Below, in pieces: positions 10,288 through 20,146 of a DNA stretch of 64,000 bases (its first letter is position 1; each line of letters begins with the position of its first letter). The DNA lies in NCBI GenBank assembly GCA_020633465.1, contig JACKDN010000017.1, positions 62,001-126,000 of the forward strand, given 5' to 3'. The translations under genes and the position numbers were made by a program. The DNA comes from Myxococcales bacterium. Lineage in GTDB: Bacteria > Myxococcota_A > Bradymonadia > UBA7976 > UBA1532. The notes beneath the pieces are model-generated. The model was not told the origin of the DNA, did not search any database, and saw nothing but the letters and a program-made list of their open reading frames with translations.

Positions 10288-10711
10288 TCTGCCAGTGCGC
10301 CCGCCCGATTTCGATCCCCCTGCCGCGCTCACCGAACCGCAGCGCCGTGACCTCGGCCCGCCGGTGAACATGCTCACGCTCGTGCCCACCGCCGCGATCA
10401 CGCCCACCGACCCGTGCGGCCGAGATCGAGGGCACCGCCTGGGACTGCGTTCAGCGTGCCCATCGCCTCGCCCGCGACCACCGACCCGTGCCCTTCCTGC
10501 CCCTCGCCGCGCTGCCCAACCCGACAACGCCGCGCACCACCGGCTGCGACAACCGCTCAGCTGCCGACCAACGGGTTTGAATCACACCCTCGCGCCCGTG
10601 CTGCGCGCGCGTGAAGGGGCCGAGGCGGCGCGGCCTTTTTCCGTGCCGGGGCTTGCAACCAACTTCGCGAGCGGTCAACCTGCCGGCCCAGCAGGGTGAA
10701 CGGAGGTGAGG
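10288..10711. other. Intergenic stretch without a recognisable gene
   Basis: About 420 bases between the insertion element and topA. I see no convincing open frame, tRNA or known RNA. A rho-independent terminator-like hairpin lies at 10618-10640. The last 15 bases hold the topA ribosome-binding site. The sequence is less GC-rich in places than the flanking genes, so part could be older mobile-element debris. Confidence 0.5.
10618..10640 (+). terminator. Rho-independent terminator-like hairpin
   Basis: GGCCG (10618-10622) and CGGCC (10631-10635) form a short GC stem with an 8-base loop, followed immediately by TTTTT (10636-10640). No gene ends just upstream on the plus strand, so it may end transcription leaving the insertion element, or mark an unrecognised small transcript. 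Confidence 0.45.
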
Positions 10712-13534
10712 ATGGCGGCAGCGGCGCCCAGCGCGGGCCATGCACTGGTGATCGTCGAGTCCCCCACCAAGGCCCGCACCATCCGGAAGTTCCTGGGGGC
10801 GGGCTACCAGGTCGAGGCCTCGATGGGCCACGTGCGCGACCTGCCCTCGTCGGCGGCGGAGGTGCCGGCGTCGATCAAGGGCAAGCCGTGGGCGCGCCTG
10901 GCGGTGGACGTGGAGCACGGCTTCGAGCCGGTGTACGTGGTGCCCGGCGACAAGAAGAAGGTGGTCGCCGAGCTCAAGCGGGCGCTCAAGGACGCCGAGG
11001 TCGTCTACCTCGCGACCGATGAGGACCGCGAGGGCGAGTCGATCGGCTGGCACCTGCTGCAGCTCTTGAAGCCGAAGGTGCCGACGCACCGCATGGTGTT
11101 CCACGAGATCACCCGCGAGGCCATCCAGAAGGCCCTCGACGCGCCGCGCGCGCTGGACGAGAAGCTGGTCGAGGCCCAGGAGGCCCGCCGCGTGCTCGAC
11201 CGCCTCGTGGGCTACGAGGTGTCGCCGCTGCTGTGGAAGAAGGTCGCGCCGCGGCTGTCGGCCGGCCGCGTGCAGAGCGTCGCCGTCCGCCTGCTGGTGC
11301 TGCGCGAGCGCGAGCGCATGGCCTTCGTCACCTCGAGCTGGTGGGGCCTGAAGGCCACCGCCGAGCGCAGCGCCCAGCCCTTCGACGCGCAGCTCGTGGC
11401 GGTGGGCGAGCAGTCGCTCGCCAGCGGGCGCGACTTCGACTCGGACACCGGCAAGCTGATCGAAGGGCGCGACGTGCTGCGCCTCGACGAGGCCGCCGCG
11501 CGCGCCCTGCGCGATCGCCTCGCCGATCGCTCGATGACCGTCGTCGAGGTCGACCGCAAGGAGCAGGTGCGCAACCCGTACCCGCCCTTCACCACCTCGA
11601 CGCTGCAGCAGGAGGCCAACCGCAAGCTGGGCATGAGCGCCGCCCGCACGATGCAGGTGGCCCAGCGGCTGTACGAGAACGGCCACATCACCTACATGCG
11701 AACCGACTCGGTGAACCTCTCGAACGAGGCCATCGACGCGGTGCGCAAGATGATCGACCGGCGCTACGGCGCCGAGCTGCTGTCCAAGTCGCCGCGCCGC
11801 TACTCGACCTCGTCGAAGGGCGCGCAGGAGGCCCACGAGGCCATCCGCCCGGCCGGCACGCAGATGCCCACCGTGGCCGAGCTGAAGCTCACCGGCGAGG
11901 AAGGGCGGCTGTACGAGCTGATCTGGAAGCGCACCGTCGCGACCCAGATGGCCAGCGCGATCGTGGCGATGACCACGGTGAAGCTGCAGGTGCAGGATCC
12001 CGCCGACGGCAAGGCCTGCGTGTTCCGCGCCAGCGGCCGCGAGGTGCTGTTCCCCGGCTTCTTCCGCGCCTACGTCGAGGGCACCGACGATCCCGGCCAG
12101 ATGCTGGACGATCAGAGCAGCCCGCTGCCGCGCCTCGACGAGGGCGACGTCGTCGAGAACAAGGCGGTCGAGGCGGTGGGTCACGAGACGCGGCCGCCCG
12201 CGCGCTACACCGAAGCGACGCTGGTGAAGGCGCTCGAGACGCAAGGCATCGGCCGGCCGAGCACCTACGCCAGCATCATCGAGACCATCCAGCGCCGGGG
12301 CTACGTGCAGGCGCAGCAGCGCCAGCTGGTGCCCACCTTCACGGCGATGGCGGTGACCAACCTGCTCGAGCAGACGCTGGGCAAGGTGGTCGACGTCGAG
12401 TTCACCGCGGCGATGGAGAGCTGGCTCGATCAGATCGCCGACGGTCAGAACGACCGCGAGGCCTACCTGCAGGACTTCTACGAGCGCGTGCTGCAGGGCG
12501 GGGTGCAGGAGGGCGAGCAGATCGACGCCCGCGAGGTGTGCACCATCAAGGCCGACCGGCTGGGGCCCTACGCCGTGCGGCTGGGGCGCTACGGGCCCTT
12601 CGTCGAGCTGCCGTCCGAGGGCGAGGAGAAGCCGAAGTCGCTGTCGCTGCCGCCCGAGGTGGCGCCGGCCGACGTCGACGAGGCCTTCATCGACAAGCTG
12701 AAGGCGCAGGCCGAGCAGGGCGAGGCGCCGCTGGGTGAGGATCCCGAGACCGGGCTGCCGGTCTACGTGCGGGTGGGCCGCTTCGGGCCCTACGTGCAGC
12801 TCGGGGACACGAGCGACGACAACAAGAAGCCGAAGCGGTCGTCGCTGCCGCCCAAGACGAAGCCCGAGGACATCGACCTCGAGAAGGCCCTGTCGCTGCT
12901 GTCGCTGCCGCGGCGCATCGGCGACCACCCCGAGACCGGCGCGCCCGTCGAGGCGGGCATCGGGCGCTACGGGCCCTACGTCGTGCACGAGAAGGTGTAC
13001 GCGTCGCTGAAGGCCGGTGACGACGTGCTCGGCGTCGATCTGCCGCGGGCGCTGCAGCTGCTCGAAGAGAAGAAGAACGCGCGCAGCCGCAAGCCCTCGG
13101 CCCTGCGCGAGCTGGGCGCGCACCCCGAGGACGGCAAGCCCGTGGTGGTGATGGACGGGCGCTACGGGCCCTACGTCAAGCACGACCGGACCAACGCGTC
13201 GCTGCCCGACGGCGTCACCGTCGAGGCGGTGACGATGGAGCAGGCGGTCGAGCTGCTCGCGGCGCGCGCGAAGGCGCCGAAGCGGGGCAAGAAGGGGTCG
13301 ACCAAGAAGGCGGCCGGCGAGACGACCACCGCGAAGAAGTCGACCGCGAAGAAGGCGCCGGCCAAGAAGGCGGCCGCCAAGAAGAGCCCCGCGAAGAAGA
13401 CGACCGCGCGCAAGGCCACGACCACGAAGGCCGCGGCGAGCGACGGGGCCGACGCCCCGGCGCCCCCGAAGGTGCGCAAGGCCGCGGCCAAGCGCCCCGC
13501 CGACGCCGAGGGCGAAGAGTCGGCCAACCCCTGA
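10712..13534 (+). CDS. topA: DNA topoisomerase I (type IA), repeat-type C-terminus
   Basis: A 940-residue topoisomerase that relaxes negative supercoils. The Toprim domain starts at once (LVIVESPTKA) and has YLATDEDREGESI; the active-site tyrosine is Tyr328 in ITYMRTDS. There are no C4 zinc fingers. Instead the C-terminal third holds four topoisomerase C-terminal repeats, each with GRYGPFVEL, GRFGPYVQL, GRYGPYVVH or GRYGPYVKH, and then about 60 residues of Lys/Ala-rich tail with repeated AKKAPAKK-type units, like a histone-H1 tail. The start ATG 10712 has GGAGG 5 bases upstream; GTG 10706 is an alternative. The gene ends 46 bases before the convergent msrA. Confidence 0.95.
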   Translation: MAAAAPSAGHALVIVESPTKARTIRKFLGAGYQVEASMGHVRDLPSSAAEVPASIKGKPWARLAVDVEHGFEPVYVVPGDKKKVVAELKRALKDAEVVYLATDEDREGESIGWHLLQLLKPKVPTHRMVFHEITREAIQKALDAPRALDEKLVEAQEARRVLDRLVGYEVSPLLWKKVAPRLSAGRVQSVAVRLLVLRERERMAFVTSSWWGLKATAERSAQPFDAQLVAVGEQSLASGRDFDSDTGKLIEGRDVLRLDEAAARALRDRLADRSMTVVEVDRKEQVRNPYPPFTTSTLQQEANRKLGMSAARTMQVAQRLYENGHITYMRTDSVNLSNEAIDAVRKMIDRRYGAELLSKSPRRYSTSSKGAQEAHEAIRPAGTQMPTVAELKLTGEEGRLYELIWKRTVATQMASAIVAMTTVKLQVQDPADGKACVFRASGREVLFPGFFRAYVEGTDDPGQMLDDQSSPLPRLDEGDVVENKAVEAVGHETRPPARYTEATLVKALETQGIGRPSTYASIIETIQRRGYVQAQQRQLVPTFTAMAVTNLLEQTLGKVVDVEFTAAMESWLDQIADGQNDREAYLQDFYERVLQGGVQEGEQIDAREVCTIKADRLGPYAVRLGRYGPFVELPSEGEEKPKSLSLPPEVAPADVDEAFIDKLKAQAEQGEAPLGEDPETGLPVYVRVGRFGPYVQLGDTSDDNKKPKRSSLPPKTKPEDIDLEKALSLLSLPRRIGDHPETGAPVEAGIGRYGPYVVHEKVYASLKAGDDVLGVDLPRALQLLEEKKNARSRKPSALRELGAHPEDGKPVVVMDGRYGPYVKHDRTNASLPDGVTVEAVTMEQAVELLAARAKAPKRGKKGSTKKAAGETTTAKKSTAKKAPAKKAAAKKSPAKKTTARKATTTKAAASDGADAPAPPKVRKAAAKRPADAEGEESANP

Positions 13535-13580
13535 GTGTCGCGACGTCGAACGGTGTTCTGGGTGGTGCCCGGAACGACGT

Positions 13581-14228
13581 TCAGTCGTCGGCCGGGTAGC
13601 ACACCCCCGTGCCCCCCAGCCCGCAGTACCCGCCCGGGTTCTTGTGCAGGTACTGCTGGTGATAGGCCTCGGCGAAGTAGAACGCCGGGGCCGGCTCGAT
13701 CTCGGTCGTGACCGGATCCTTGCCGGCGGCGCGCAGGGCCTGCTCGAAGGTGCGCCGCGACGCCTCGGCCTCGGCGCGCTGATCGGCGTCGTGCCAGTAG
13801 ATGCCCGAGCGGTACTGCGTGCCGACGTCGTTGCCCTGCCGCATGCCCTGCGTCGGGTCGTGCGCCTCCCAGAACACCTTCAGCAAGTCGCCGTAGCGCA
13901 CCCGCTGCGGATCGTAGACCACCTGCACCACCTCGTTGTGCCCGGTGAGGCCGCTGCACACCTCGCGGTAGGTGGGGTGGGGCGTGAAGCCGCCGGCGTA
14001 GCCCACGGCGGTCGAGACGACGCCCGGCACCTGCCAGAAGCGGCGCTCGGCGCCCCAGAAGCAGCCCATGCCGAAGGTGGCGAGCCGGGTGCCGGCCGGG
14101 TAGGGCGGCGCGAGGGGCGCGTCGAGCACGGCGTGCCGCGCCGGCGGCGCCTCGAGGGGGTGGTCGCGGCCGGGCAGGGCCTCGTCGGGGCTGGGCATGC
14201 GGGCCTTCGCGGACTTGCCGAAGAACAT
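13581..14228 (-). CDS. msrA: Peptide methionine sulfoxide reductase MsrA
   Basis: A 215-residue enzyme that reduces methionine-S-sulfoxide in proteins. The catalytic cysteine is in FGMGCFWGAERRFW, followed by the MsrA blocks VGYAGG, YREVCSGLTGHNEVVQV, FWEAHDPTQGMRQGNDVGTQYRSGIY and the C-terminal GGYCGLGGTGVCYP, where the extra cysteines can act as resolving residues. No signal peptide is visible, so it should be cytoplasmic. Start ATG 14228 has GAGG five to six bases upstream; GTG 14234 is possible. It is last in the minus-strand run, 67 bases after the frameshifted kinase. Confidence 0.94.
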   Translation of the reverse strand: MFFGKSAKARMPSPDEALPGRDHPLEAPPARHAVLDAPLAPPYPAGTRLATFGMGCFWGAERRFWQVPGVVSTAVGYAGGFTPHPTYREVCSGLTGHNEVVQVVYDPQRVRYGDLLKVFWEAHDPTQGMRQGNDVGTQYRSGIYWHDADQRAEAEASRRTFEQALRAAGKDPVTTEIEPAPAFYFAEAYHQQYLHKNPGGYCGLGGTGVCYPADD

Positions 14229-14295
14229 GGGCACCTCGCGGTGGGTGGGGGCGTCGTCCTTCCTGATGCCGCGGCCGGGCCGGGGGCCGCGCGCC

Positions 14296-16067
14296 TCAGT
14301 CCGGCGGCAGCGACAGCGTGAAGCGCGGCCAGCCCGCGTTCACCGCCGTGAAGCGCCCGTCCAGCACCTCGGCCAGGCGGCGCAGCAGCATCAGCGTGGC
14401 GGCGGTGGCGCCGAACTTCTCGTCGTCCTCGGGGCTCCAGCGCCGGCGCGCCGTCGACACCTGCTCGATCAGGCGCACCCGCTCGGTCTCGTCGGCGTCG
14501 AGCGCCACCACCCGCACGGTGGCGTCGAGGCCGCCCGCCTCGTTGGGGCCGATCGCGATCTCGACCTCGCCGCGCTCGGCCGCGTCGTGCAGGATGCCCG
14601 CCGCCAGCACCAGCGCGCGCGACGTGGCGGTCGCGTCGGTGCGGCACCGCCGGTCGGCGCCGCTGGGCGCGGGCACCGTCACCTTGACCCGCCCCAGCGG
14701 ATCGGCCCGCAGCTGCCCCAGCACCGCCCGCGCCAGGCCGTCGGCGGTGACCGGCTCGGGCTCCAGCGCCTCGGCGCCCGGCCCCTCGAGCCGCGCGAGG
14801 TCGAGCAGCGCCAGGATGAACCGCAGCAGCGACTCGCCGCTGCGCCAGATGATCGCCACCTGCTCCTTCTGCCGCGCGCCGAGCGGCCCGTCGATCTCGG
14901 CGAGCAGCAGCTCGGCGAAGCCCAGGATGCTGTTCAGCGGGCTCTTCAGCTCGTGGCTCAGGTGGGCGAGGAAGCGGGCCTTCGCTTGCTCGGCCCGGCG
15001 GCGGCCGGCGGCGGCCTCGCGGAGGGCGGCGCGCTGCCGCTCGAAGCCCGCGACGGCCACCTGGAAGGCCTCGACCAGCGCGCGGGTCTCGTGCAGCGCC
15101 ACGGCCTCGCCCAGCGCGGGCGCGCGGGGCCGCTCGTCCGGCATGCCGGGGGGCGGCGGGGCGTGCAGGGCCTCGAGACCGCTCTGCACCGTGGCCAGCT
15201 CGTCGGTCACCTCGCGGGCCAGCCACCGCCCGAGCCAGGTCGCGAGCAGGATCACCAGCCCCAGCAGCGCCAGGGGGCCGAGGCGCAGCGTCCAGGGCCG
15301 CCCGCCCGCCTCGTGGGCCGGCTCGAGCTCGAAGGCGAACGGGGCCTGCGGATCGGCGCCGCGGTGCACGCCGGCCGGCGGCGTGAGGGCGGCGAAGGCG
15401 GCGGCGCGCGCGCGTCGTCGGGCAGCGCCGCCAGCGTGCGCGCCGCCAGCGTCGCCCAGCGGGCGCGCGCGTGCGCCTCGACGTCGCGCGCGTACCGCCC
15501 GCCGTCGGCCTGCTCGACCAGCACGATGCCCGCCGCGCAGACGACGACGGGCAGCTGCACGGCGAAGGCGAGGCGCATGCCGACGGCCTGTCGCAGCCCG
15601 CCGATCGGCTGGGTGGTCGCCGACACCTCGATGGTCGAGGGGCGCAGCGCGCGGCGGGTCAGCAGGTAGGTGCCCAGCACCGGCGGCAGCATCAACAGGT
15701 AGGTCACGACGCCGGCCACCAGCGCGGTGGACGCGTCGGTGCCGGTGGCGGCCAGCGCGATCGTCGACGCGCCGCCCGCGCCGAGCGCGGCCAGGAAGCC
15801 CAGGCGGGCCAGCTGGAACGGGAAGTCGTGGGCCACCCGACGGCGGGCGCCGGGCGCCGCCGCGTCGGGCCCCAGGGGCGACAGCGTCCGATCGCTCCAG
15901 CGCACGGCCCAGACGGCCAGCGTCGCCGCCGTGACCGCCACGCCCAGCTGCCACCACGGCGTCGAGGCGCCCAGCCAGGTCAGCCGCGGCACCAGCGCGG
16001 CCGGCAGCAGGGCGGCCATGGCCGTCCCGCCGACCACGCAGGCCCGCCCGAGCGCGCGCGCCCTCAC
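14296..16067 (-). pseudogene. Membrane sensor histidine kinase-like gene with a frame break
   Basis: The first 218 or so codons from GTG 16067 encode several membrane helices (LLPAAL, WWQLGVAVTAATLAVW, FLAALGAGG, VAGVVTYLLMLPP, AFAVQLPVVVCAAGIVLV). The frame then changes in the alternating GC run at 15404-15414, and the second frame continues with another helix, a coiled coil and a HisKA box FLAHLSHELKSPLNSILGF. Removing one GC pair from that run joins the two frames seamlessly (DDARAAAFAALTPPAG). The ATPase part lacks a proper N box and the DxGxG motif, so catalysis is doubtful even if the gene is whole. The GTG overlaps the stop of the upstream kinase by GTGA. Sequencing error and true decay are both possible. 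Confidence 0.7.
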
Positions 16068-17869
16068 GTCGGCCTCGCGGCGGGCATCTCGAGGTGAAAG
16101 GCGCTGCCCTCGCCCAGCGCCGACTCGACCCACAGGCGCCCGCCCTGGCGGCCCACCAGCCGTCGCGCGATCGCCAGGCCCAGCCCCGTGCCGGCGACGT
16201 CCCGGTGGCGCTGGACGCGGTGGAACTCTTCGAAGATGGTCTCGAGATCCTCCTCGGGGATGCCGCGGCCGGTGTCGCGGACGGTCAGCCGCACGCCCGC
16301 ATCGCCGCCCGGCAGCCGCACCGGGCGCACCTCGATCCGGACGCTGCCGGCCGCCGTGAACTTGAGCGCGTTGCCCACGAGGTTCTCGACCACCTGTCGG
16401 ATGCGGTCGGCGTCGGCCAGCACCGGCGGCGCGTCGGCGGCGGCCTCGAGCCCGGTCGTCACCCCGGGCGCCGCCGCGTCGCCGCGCGCCCGCAGCACCG
16501 AGCGGGCGATCTCGGCCAGATCCACCGGCGCCGGCCGCAGCTGCTCTTCGCGCCCCGCCTCGATGCGCGACAGGTCGAGGATGTCGTCGACGTGGCCCAG
16601 CAGCTGGCGCGCGCCCTGGGCGATGACCTCGACGCTCTCGCGCTGGCCCGCGCTCAGATCGCCCACGCTCAGCAGGTGGCAGTAGCCGTTGATGCTGTTC
16701 AGCGGCGTCCGCAGCTCGTGGTTGGCGGCGGCCAGGAAGCGGGTGCGGGCCTGATCGCTCAGGGCCGCGGCGTCCAGATCGGCGGCGAGGGTGCGGTTCT
16801 CGTGCACCAGGCGGGCGCAGCTGGCGTTCAGCGCCTTGGCCAGATCGCCGACCTCGTCCTCGGCGTCGATCGGCACGCCGGGCGGCCCCGCCTCGGCGGC
16901 GGCGGGCTCGGCGCTGGCGGCCGCGGCGCCCATGGCGCGCAGCGCGGCGGCGATGTCGGTCAGCTGCACCCGCAGATCGTCGGCCACCATGAAGGCGGCC
17001 AGCGGGGCGCCCAGCACCAGGAAGGCGAGGATCAGCATCGCCGGGGCGTCGTCCGGCGCGCGGACGGGCGGGCGCACGTTGGCGGCCTGCCACAGCCAGA
17101 TCGTGCCGGCGGCGGTGGGGCGGGCGCGCACGTGCCACCGCGCGGCGCCGCGCCGGGTCAACCAGCCGTCGGGCCCGGGCGCCACGGCGTCGGCCTCGGC
17201 CAGCACCGCGGGGCGCTGGTCGTCGGGCAGCAGCGCGGCGTCGGTGCCGGCCTCCTGAGCGGCCAGCCGCACCAGCCGCCGCGCCGCGCCGGGCGCGGCG
17301 GCCACGCCCGTGGCGACGACGTCGGCCAGCTCGCCCAGGCGCTCGGCGCGCCCTCGATCCAGGTGGCCCGCGGCGCGCGCCGACACCCCGACGCCCAGCA
17401 CGACGGCCGCCAGCAGGCCGACGGTGGCCGCGGCGACGGTGTACACCAGGCGCACCCCGGGCAGCGGCCCGCCCGGCGTGATCGCGCCGCGCGCCGCGAC
17501 GTGGCTCCACAGGGCGACCCCCCAGCCGGTGGCCAGCTGCAGGGCGAAGAGCGAGAAGGACTCGAAGTAGGGCAGATCGGGGTGGCGCGCCGACCAGAGC
17601 CAGCGCCCGACCGCGCAGATCGTGACCGCGAGGCCCAGGTCGAGGGCGAGGGCGAAGCTGGTCAGGACGCCGCGGCGCGCGCGCACGGCGGCGAGCGCGG
17701 CGGTCAGCAGCGCGGCGGCGGCGCCGGCCACGACGCCCGCGAGGCGCGCGTGCGCGGTGGCCAGGGCGTCGAACAGCAGCAGATCGGGCAGCAGCGTCCA
17801 CAGGGCCACCAGCACCAGCGGCGGCAACAGGCGCCCGGCGCGACCCGGCCGTCGGCGCGCGCCGCTCAC
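16064..17869 (-). CDS. Membrane-bound sensor histidine kinase
   Basis: A 601-residue orphan kinase. The N-terminal half has about six membrane helices with a periplasmic segment before the last one, then a HAMP-like linker (DAEDEVGDLAKALNAS), a HisKA domain with FLAAANHELRTPLNSINGY and a full HATPase domain: N box QVVENLVGNALKFT, G1 DTGRGIPEE, F box, G2 GTGLGLAIARRL. Input signal and response regulator are unknown, and none is encoded in this window. The GTG start at 17869 overlaps the upstream stop by four bases (GTGA), which indicates translational coupling to the CorC-like gene. Confidence 0.88.
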   Translation of the reverse strand: MSGARRRPGRAGRLLPPLVLVALWTLLPDLLLFDALATAHARLAGVVAGAAAALLTAALAAVRARRGVLTSFALALDLGLAVTICAVGRWLWSARHPDLPYFESFSLFALQLATGWGVALWSHVAARGAITPGGPLPGVRLVYTVAAATVGLLAAVVLGVGVSARAAGHLDRGRAERLGELADVVATGVAAAPGAARRLVRLAAQEAGTDAALLPDDQRPAVLAEADAVAPGPDGWLTRRGAARWHVRARPTAAGTIWLWQAANVRPPVRAPDDAPAMLILAFLVLGAPLAAFMVADDLRVQLTDIAAALRAMGAAAASAEPAAAEAGPPGVPIDAEDEVGDLAKALNASCARLVHENRTLAADLDAAALSDQARTRFLAAANHELRTPLNSINGYCHLLSVGDLSAGQRESVEVIAQGARQLLGHVDDILDLSRIEAGREEQLRPAPVDLAEIARSVLRARGDAAAPGVTTGLEAAADAPPVLADADRIRQVVENLVGNALKFTAAGSVRIEVRPVRLPGGDAGVRLTVRDTGRGIPEEDLETIFEEFHRVQRHRDVAGTGLGLAIARRLVGRQGGRLWVESALGEGSAFHLEMPAARPT

Positions 17870-19134
17870 GTGCGTCGGCGAGCGCCGGCCAGGTGCACTT
17901 CTTGGATGGCGCGATCGTTGGCGCGCCGCACGGTCAGCCGGGCGCCGTTGGGCAGGGTGACGGCCTCGCCGGCCCGCGGGATGTGGCGCAGGGCCTCCAG
18001 CAGATAGCCGGCCAGGGTCTCGTACTCCGCGTCGAGCGGGATGGCGACGTCGAAGGCGTCGTTCAGCGCCTCGACCGAGGTGCGCGCGCTGACCACCCAG
18101 CCGTCGGCCACCTGGCGCCACATGCCGGTCTGGCGGTCGTACTCGTCGGCGATGTCGCCCACGATCTCCTCGAGCACGTCTTCGAGGGTGATCAGCCCCA
18201 CCGCGCCGCCGAACTCGTCCACGACGATGGCCGCCGAGGTCGACTGGCGCTGCAGGATGATCAGGATCTCGTCGACCTCCTGGGTCTCGGGCACGAAGTA
18301 GGGCGGGCGCATCAGCTCGCTGATCGGCTGATCCGGGCTCCGGGCCTGCAGCACGTCGAGGTGGTGCAGCAGGCCCACCACGTCGTCGACGCGATCCTTG
18401 TAGACGGGCAGCCGCGAGAAGCCGACTTGCGCGATGATCGCCGCCGCCTGCCGCACGGTGGCGTCGTGGGGCACGGCCACCATCTCGACGAGGGGCACCA
18501 TCGTGTCGCGGGCGCGCAGGTGGCCGAAGGCGAAGATGCGCGAGATCATCTCGCGCTCGTCCTCGTTCACGTCGTCGGCGGTGACGGCGTCGGACTGCAT
18601 CAGCAGCACCAGCTCCTCGCGCGACGCCACCGGCGAGCCGGCCTGATCACCGCGGATGCCCAGGGCGCGATACAGCAGGCGGGTGTAGGCGCGCACCAGC
18701 GCCACCACGGGGCTCAGCACGCGGTGCACGATGGTCAGGGGCCCCGACAAGAGCTGCGAGACGCTGATCGCGCGGGCCTGCGCGAGGCTCTTGGGGATGA
18801 TCTCGCCGCCCATCAGCACCAGGGGCGCCATCAGGGCCATCGCGAACCAGTCGCCGCGCAGGGGATCGATCTGCAGCAGCGTCAGCGAGGCCACGGTCGT
18901 GCCGGTGACCGTGCAGCCGTTGGTGCCCACGAGCGTCGTGCCGAACAGCTGGTCGGGGTGGTCGCGGAACCAGATCACGCGGCGCGCGGCCGGGTTGCCG
19001 TCGCGGGCGGCGCGCTCGAGCTCGATGCGGTTGGCCGACACGATCGACAGCTCGGCGGCCGCGAAGAAGGCCTCGAGCACGATGCACAGGGCCACGACGG
19101 CCCAGGGCAGGATGTTCCACAGGGCCTCAGGCAC
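17866..19134 (-). CDS. CNNM/CorC/HlyC-type CBS-domain membrane protein
   Basis: A 422-residue inner-membrane protein. An N-terminal DUF21-type domain with about four helices (ALWNILPWAVVALCIVLEAFFAAAELS, MALMAPLVLMGGEIIPKSLA) is followed by paired CBS domains (ARDTMVPLVEMVAV, FVPETQEVDEILIILQRQ, VVDEFGGAVGLITLEDVLEEIVGDI) and the C-terminal CorC/HlyC FAD-like domain. The family is linked to magnesium, cobalt or sodium/magnesium transport; the substrate here is unknown. The GTG at 19134 overlaps the upstream paralogue by 8 bases and has GGGGGAG upstream. Confidence 0.87.
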   Translation of the reverse strand: MPEALWNILPWAVVALCIVLEAFFAAAELSIVSANRIELERAARDGNPAARRVIWFRDHPDQLFGTTLVGTNGCTVTGTTVASLTLLQIDPLRGDWFAMALMAPLVLMGGEIIPKSLAQARAISVSQLLSGPLTIVHRVLSPVVALVRAYTRLLYRALGIRGDQAGSPVASREELVLLMQSDAVTADDVNEDEREMISRIFAFGHLRARDTMVPLVEMVAVPHDATVRQAAAIIAQVGFSRLPVYKDRVDDVVGLLHHLDVLQARSPDQPISELMRPPYFVPETQEVDEILIILQRQSTSAAIVVDEFGGAVGLITLEDVLEEIVGDIADEYDRQTGMWRQVADGWVVSARTSVEALNDAFDVAIPLDAEYETLAGYLLEALRHIPRAGEAVTLPNGARLTVRRANDRAIQEVHLAGARRRT

Positions 19135-20146
19135 CGCCGCTCCCCCGCCGCCCGGCCGGCCCCTGATCCTCGATGGGGCCGAACAGCTCCTCGAGCAGAT
19201 CCTCCATGGTGATGAGGCCGATGGCGCGCCCGAACTCGTCGACGACGACGGCCATGTGGGTGCGCAGGGCCCGCAGCTCGTCGAGCAGCTCGTTGGCCGG
19301 CCGCTGGCGCAGCGTGAAGACGGGCCGGCGCAGCAGCCGGCGCAGCGCCTGGGGCTCGCGACCACCCCACCGGATGGGCAGCAGATCCTTGGCGTACAGG
19401 ATGCCGGTCACGCGCGTGCCGGTCTCCGACCACACCGGCACGCGGCTGAAACGGTGGGTGACCAGGGCGTCCAGCGCGTCCTGCACCGGCGTCCCGACGT
19501 TGAGCGTGAACACCTGGCTCCACGGGCGCATCACGTCGGCCACCGTCAGATCGTCGAAGTCGAGCACGTTGTGGATCAGCACGCGCTCCTGGGCCTCGAC
19601 GAAGCCCTCGGCCGCGCCCACGTCGACCAGCGTGCGCAGCTCGGCCTCGTCGATCTGCCCCGGCGGCGCCTCGGGCTTGCCGCCCAGCAGCCGCACGACG
19701 GTGTCGGTGAAGCGGCGCAGGAAGGCGCGCAGCGGGCTCGTCAGCCAGGCGAAGGCCGACAGCGGCCGCACGAAGACGCGGGCGACCAGCTCGGGGCGCA
19801 GCGCGCTGATGGTCTTCGGCGTGATCTCGCCGAAAAGCAGCAGCAGCGGCACCACCATCGCCGCCGACAGCAGCGACTGCTGCACGAGGGGCAGATCCTC
19901 CAGCAGGCGCGCGGTGATGGTGGCGCTGACGATCGACAGCGCGACGTTCGTGAGCTCGTTGCCCAGGAGGACCGTGATCAGCAGGTTGCGGGGCGACGCC
20001 AGCAGCCGGGTGATCAGCCGATCGGCGGGCCGATCGCTCTGCTGCAGCCGCGTCTGGGCCACCTTGCCGATGCTGAACATCGCGGTCTCGCTGCCCGAGA
20101 AGAAGCAGGACACCAACAGCAGCCCGACGAACAGCACGTAGTCCAT
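19127..20146 (-). CDS. CNNM/CorC/HlyC-type CBS-domain membrane protein (second copy)
   Basis: A 339-residue paralogue of the gene downstream. DUF21-type helices (MDYVLFVGLLLVSCFFSGSETAMFS, NLLITVLLGNELTNVALS, MVVPLLLLFGEITPKTIS) are followed by two CBS domains with DVMRPWSQVF, VTHRFSRVPVW and VVDEFGRAIGLITMEDLLEELFG. It lacks the C-terminal CorC_HlyC domain that the neighbour has, ending in a Gly/Arg-rich tail, so the two could form a heteromer with one complete cytoplasmic end. The ATG shares its last base with the stop of thiL (TGATG), so the two are translationally coupled. Confidence 0.87.
   Translation of the reverse strand: MDYVLFVGLLLVSCFFSGSETAMFSIGKVAQTRLQQSDRPADRLITRLLASPRNLLITVLLGNELTNVALSIVSATITARLLEDLPLVQQSLLSAAMVVPLLLLFGEITPKTISALRPELVARVFVRPLSAFAWLTSPLRAFLRRFTDTVVRLLGGKPEAPPGQIDEAELRTLVDVGAAEGFVEAQERVLIHNVLDFDDLTVADVMRPWSQVFTLNVGTPVQDALDALVTHRFSRVPVWSETGTRVTGILYAKDLLPIRWGGREPQALRRLLRRPVFTLRQRPANELLDELRALRTHMAVVVDEFGRAIGLITMEDLLEELFGPIEDQGPAGRRGSGGA

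Noticed and set aside
10530..10610. tRNA-like text around GGGTTTGAATCACACCC
   Set aside because: The stem pairs poorly, the T-loop cytosine is missing and no matching acceptor, D or anticodon arms could be drawn on either strand.
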